A stretch of DNA of 6,119 nucleotides from an uncultured Clostridia bacterium (GTDB taxonomy: Bacteria > Bacillota > Clostridia > RUG12999). Within the stretch, counting starts at the first letter, position 1, and each line of letters begins with the position of its first letter. Made by a program: the position numbers and the translations under genes. The stretch covers positions 1 to 6,119 of the forward strand of contig CATIYX010000201.1 in the NCBI GenBank assembly GCA_949739095.1. The letters are read 5' to 3'. Below, in pieces: positions 5,798-6,119 of this stretch. The notes beneath the pieces are model-generated. The model searched no databases and was not told the DNA's origin. It saw only the letters and a list, made by a program, of their open reading frames with translations.

Positions 5798-5826
5798 ATT
5801 ATCCCTTTAAGCAAAGAAGAGTTGAA
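5798..5826 (-). promoter_or_regulatory. Possible ptsH promoter overlapping the end of the MITE-like element
   Basis: Minus strand: TTCAAC (5826-5821, three of six), a 17-base spacer and GATAAT (5803-5798, five of six). The start would be near 5791 with a leader of about 85 nt. The -35 lies inside the terminal inverted repeat and the -10 in flanking DNA. This is the best candidate I found between the element and ptsH, but it is weak. Confidence 0.3.
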
Positions 5827-6106
5827 CCACATGCGCCGTGCGCGAAAAATTTTTCGCAAATGCAGCGCCCGCGAACCGCTTTCCATACCACTCCGTGGCA
5901 CGTGTACGCCCAGTATGCAAAGGAACCTTTTCCTTGCCTTGCAAAAAATTTTTGCGCGCAACGGTTCTTTGAAGTCTCCGATAGCAGATTTTTTTGCCGG
6001 CAAGGCAAAAGCACGCAGGAATACTGGCGTATTTCAAGTGATTTTAACGTAGCTGGCAAGAAAATCTGCCTCGGAGACCGCACGCGGTTCAACTCTTCTT
6101 TGCTTA
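5808..6106. mobile_element. MITE-like element with 21-bp perfect terminal inverted repeats and TA ends
   Basis: The ends are perfect inverted repeats, 5808-5828 and 6086-6106 (TAAGCAAAGAAGAG... / ...CTCTTCTTTGCTTA). They extend to 28 positions (5808-5835 with 6079-6106) with only two mismatches. If the terminal TA pairs are target duplications, the element is 295 bp (5810-6104). TA duplication is characteristic of the IS630/Tc1/mariner group, so a non-autonomous derivative of such an element is the best guess. Inside are two further large stems, 5839-5857 with 5941-5960 and 5974-6001 with 6052-6078, giving a cruciform-like three-arm fold. Open frames of 76-97 codons exist on both strands but have no protein-like character. 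It occupies the whole region upstream of the ptsH leader. Alternative: a structured non-coding RNA. Only one copy is visible here, so mobility is inferred. Confidence 0.6.
5842..5857. repeat. 16-bp perfect palindrome inside the element
   Basis: GCGAAAAATTTTTCGC is fully self-complementary. A near copy, GCAAAAAATTTTTGC, lies at 5941-5955, and together they form the inverted arms of the left internal stem. An A5T5 tract of this kind is intrinsically bent DNA and could be a protein binding site. Confidence 0.5.
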
Positions 6107-6119
6107 TGCAACCGAAATG

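Noticed and set aside
5278..5830. CcpA cre operator near ptsH or ptsI
   Set aside because: I found no sequence matching the cre consensus TGWAANCGNTNWCA well in this region.
5737..6092. Several frames of 76-97 codons on both strands inside the inverted-repeat element
   Set aside because: They are generated by the symmetric repeats, lack ribosome binding sites and overlap in all frames.
1..6119. tRNA, rRNA, CRISPR array or replication origin
   Set aside because: Scanning by eye found no cloverleaf-type pairs with a CCA end, no regularly spaced repeats, no DnaA-box clusters and no ribosomal RNA sequence.

Overview
The window looks like a chromosomal segment of a low-to-mid GC Firmicute, most likely a clostridium. 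The evidence is consensus sigma-A type promoters, Shine-Dalgarno (SD) sequences matching the Gram-positive 16S tail, a GTP-binding LepA with Firmicute-like wording, and an HPr of the clostridial type. I cannot name a genus; an Oscillospirales-like member is a guess from the style of HPr and LepA.

Layout. (1) Positions 1-180, minus strand: the start of a very short hydrophobic peptide running off the left edge. It has a textbook TTGACA-N17-TATAAT promoter, a strong SD and an mRNA hairpin that masks this SD. This is the architecture of a type I toxin or holin-like toxin gene. (2) Positions 220-2391: a divergent promoter region with a long leader, lepA (elongation factor 4, 599 aa) on the plus strand, and a strong bidirectional terminator. 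(3) Positions 2477-2880, minus strand: a ribbon-helix-helix (CopG/Arc-type) regulator with a perfect 10+2+10 palindrome just upstream of its probable start, a good candidate for its own operator. (4) Positions 2934-3453: a second near-perfect plus-strand promoter and, about 480 bases later, a strong terminator. Only broken or overlapping short reading frames lie between them, so this is a decayed gene, a set of small unrecognised genes, or a non-coding transcript. (5) Positions 3616-5706, minus strand: ptsI (Enzyme I) and ptsH (HPr), the general components of the sugar phosphotransferase system. They are in the usual ptsH-ptsI order but separated by 171 bases. (6) Positions 5808-6106: a compact element of about 295 bp with 21-bp perfect terminal inverted repeats bounded by TA. 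Its interior folds into two further long stems. It looks like a MITE (non-autonomous transposon remnant) lying directly upstream of ptsH.

Functionally, ptsH and ptsI work together: Enzyme I takes phosphate from PEP onto a histidine and passes it to His15 of HPr, which feeds sugar-specific permeases. HPr has Arg where Gram-positive HPr normally has the regulatory Ser46, so the usual HPr-kinase/CcpA branch of catabolite control probably does not run through this copy. lepA is an independent housekeeping unit. The small toxin-like gene, the orphan regulator, the decayed segment and the MITE are accessory material between the housekeeping genes.
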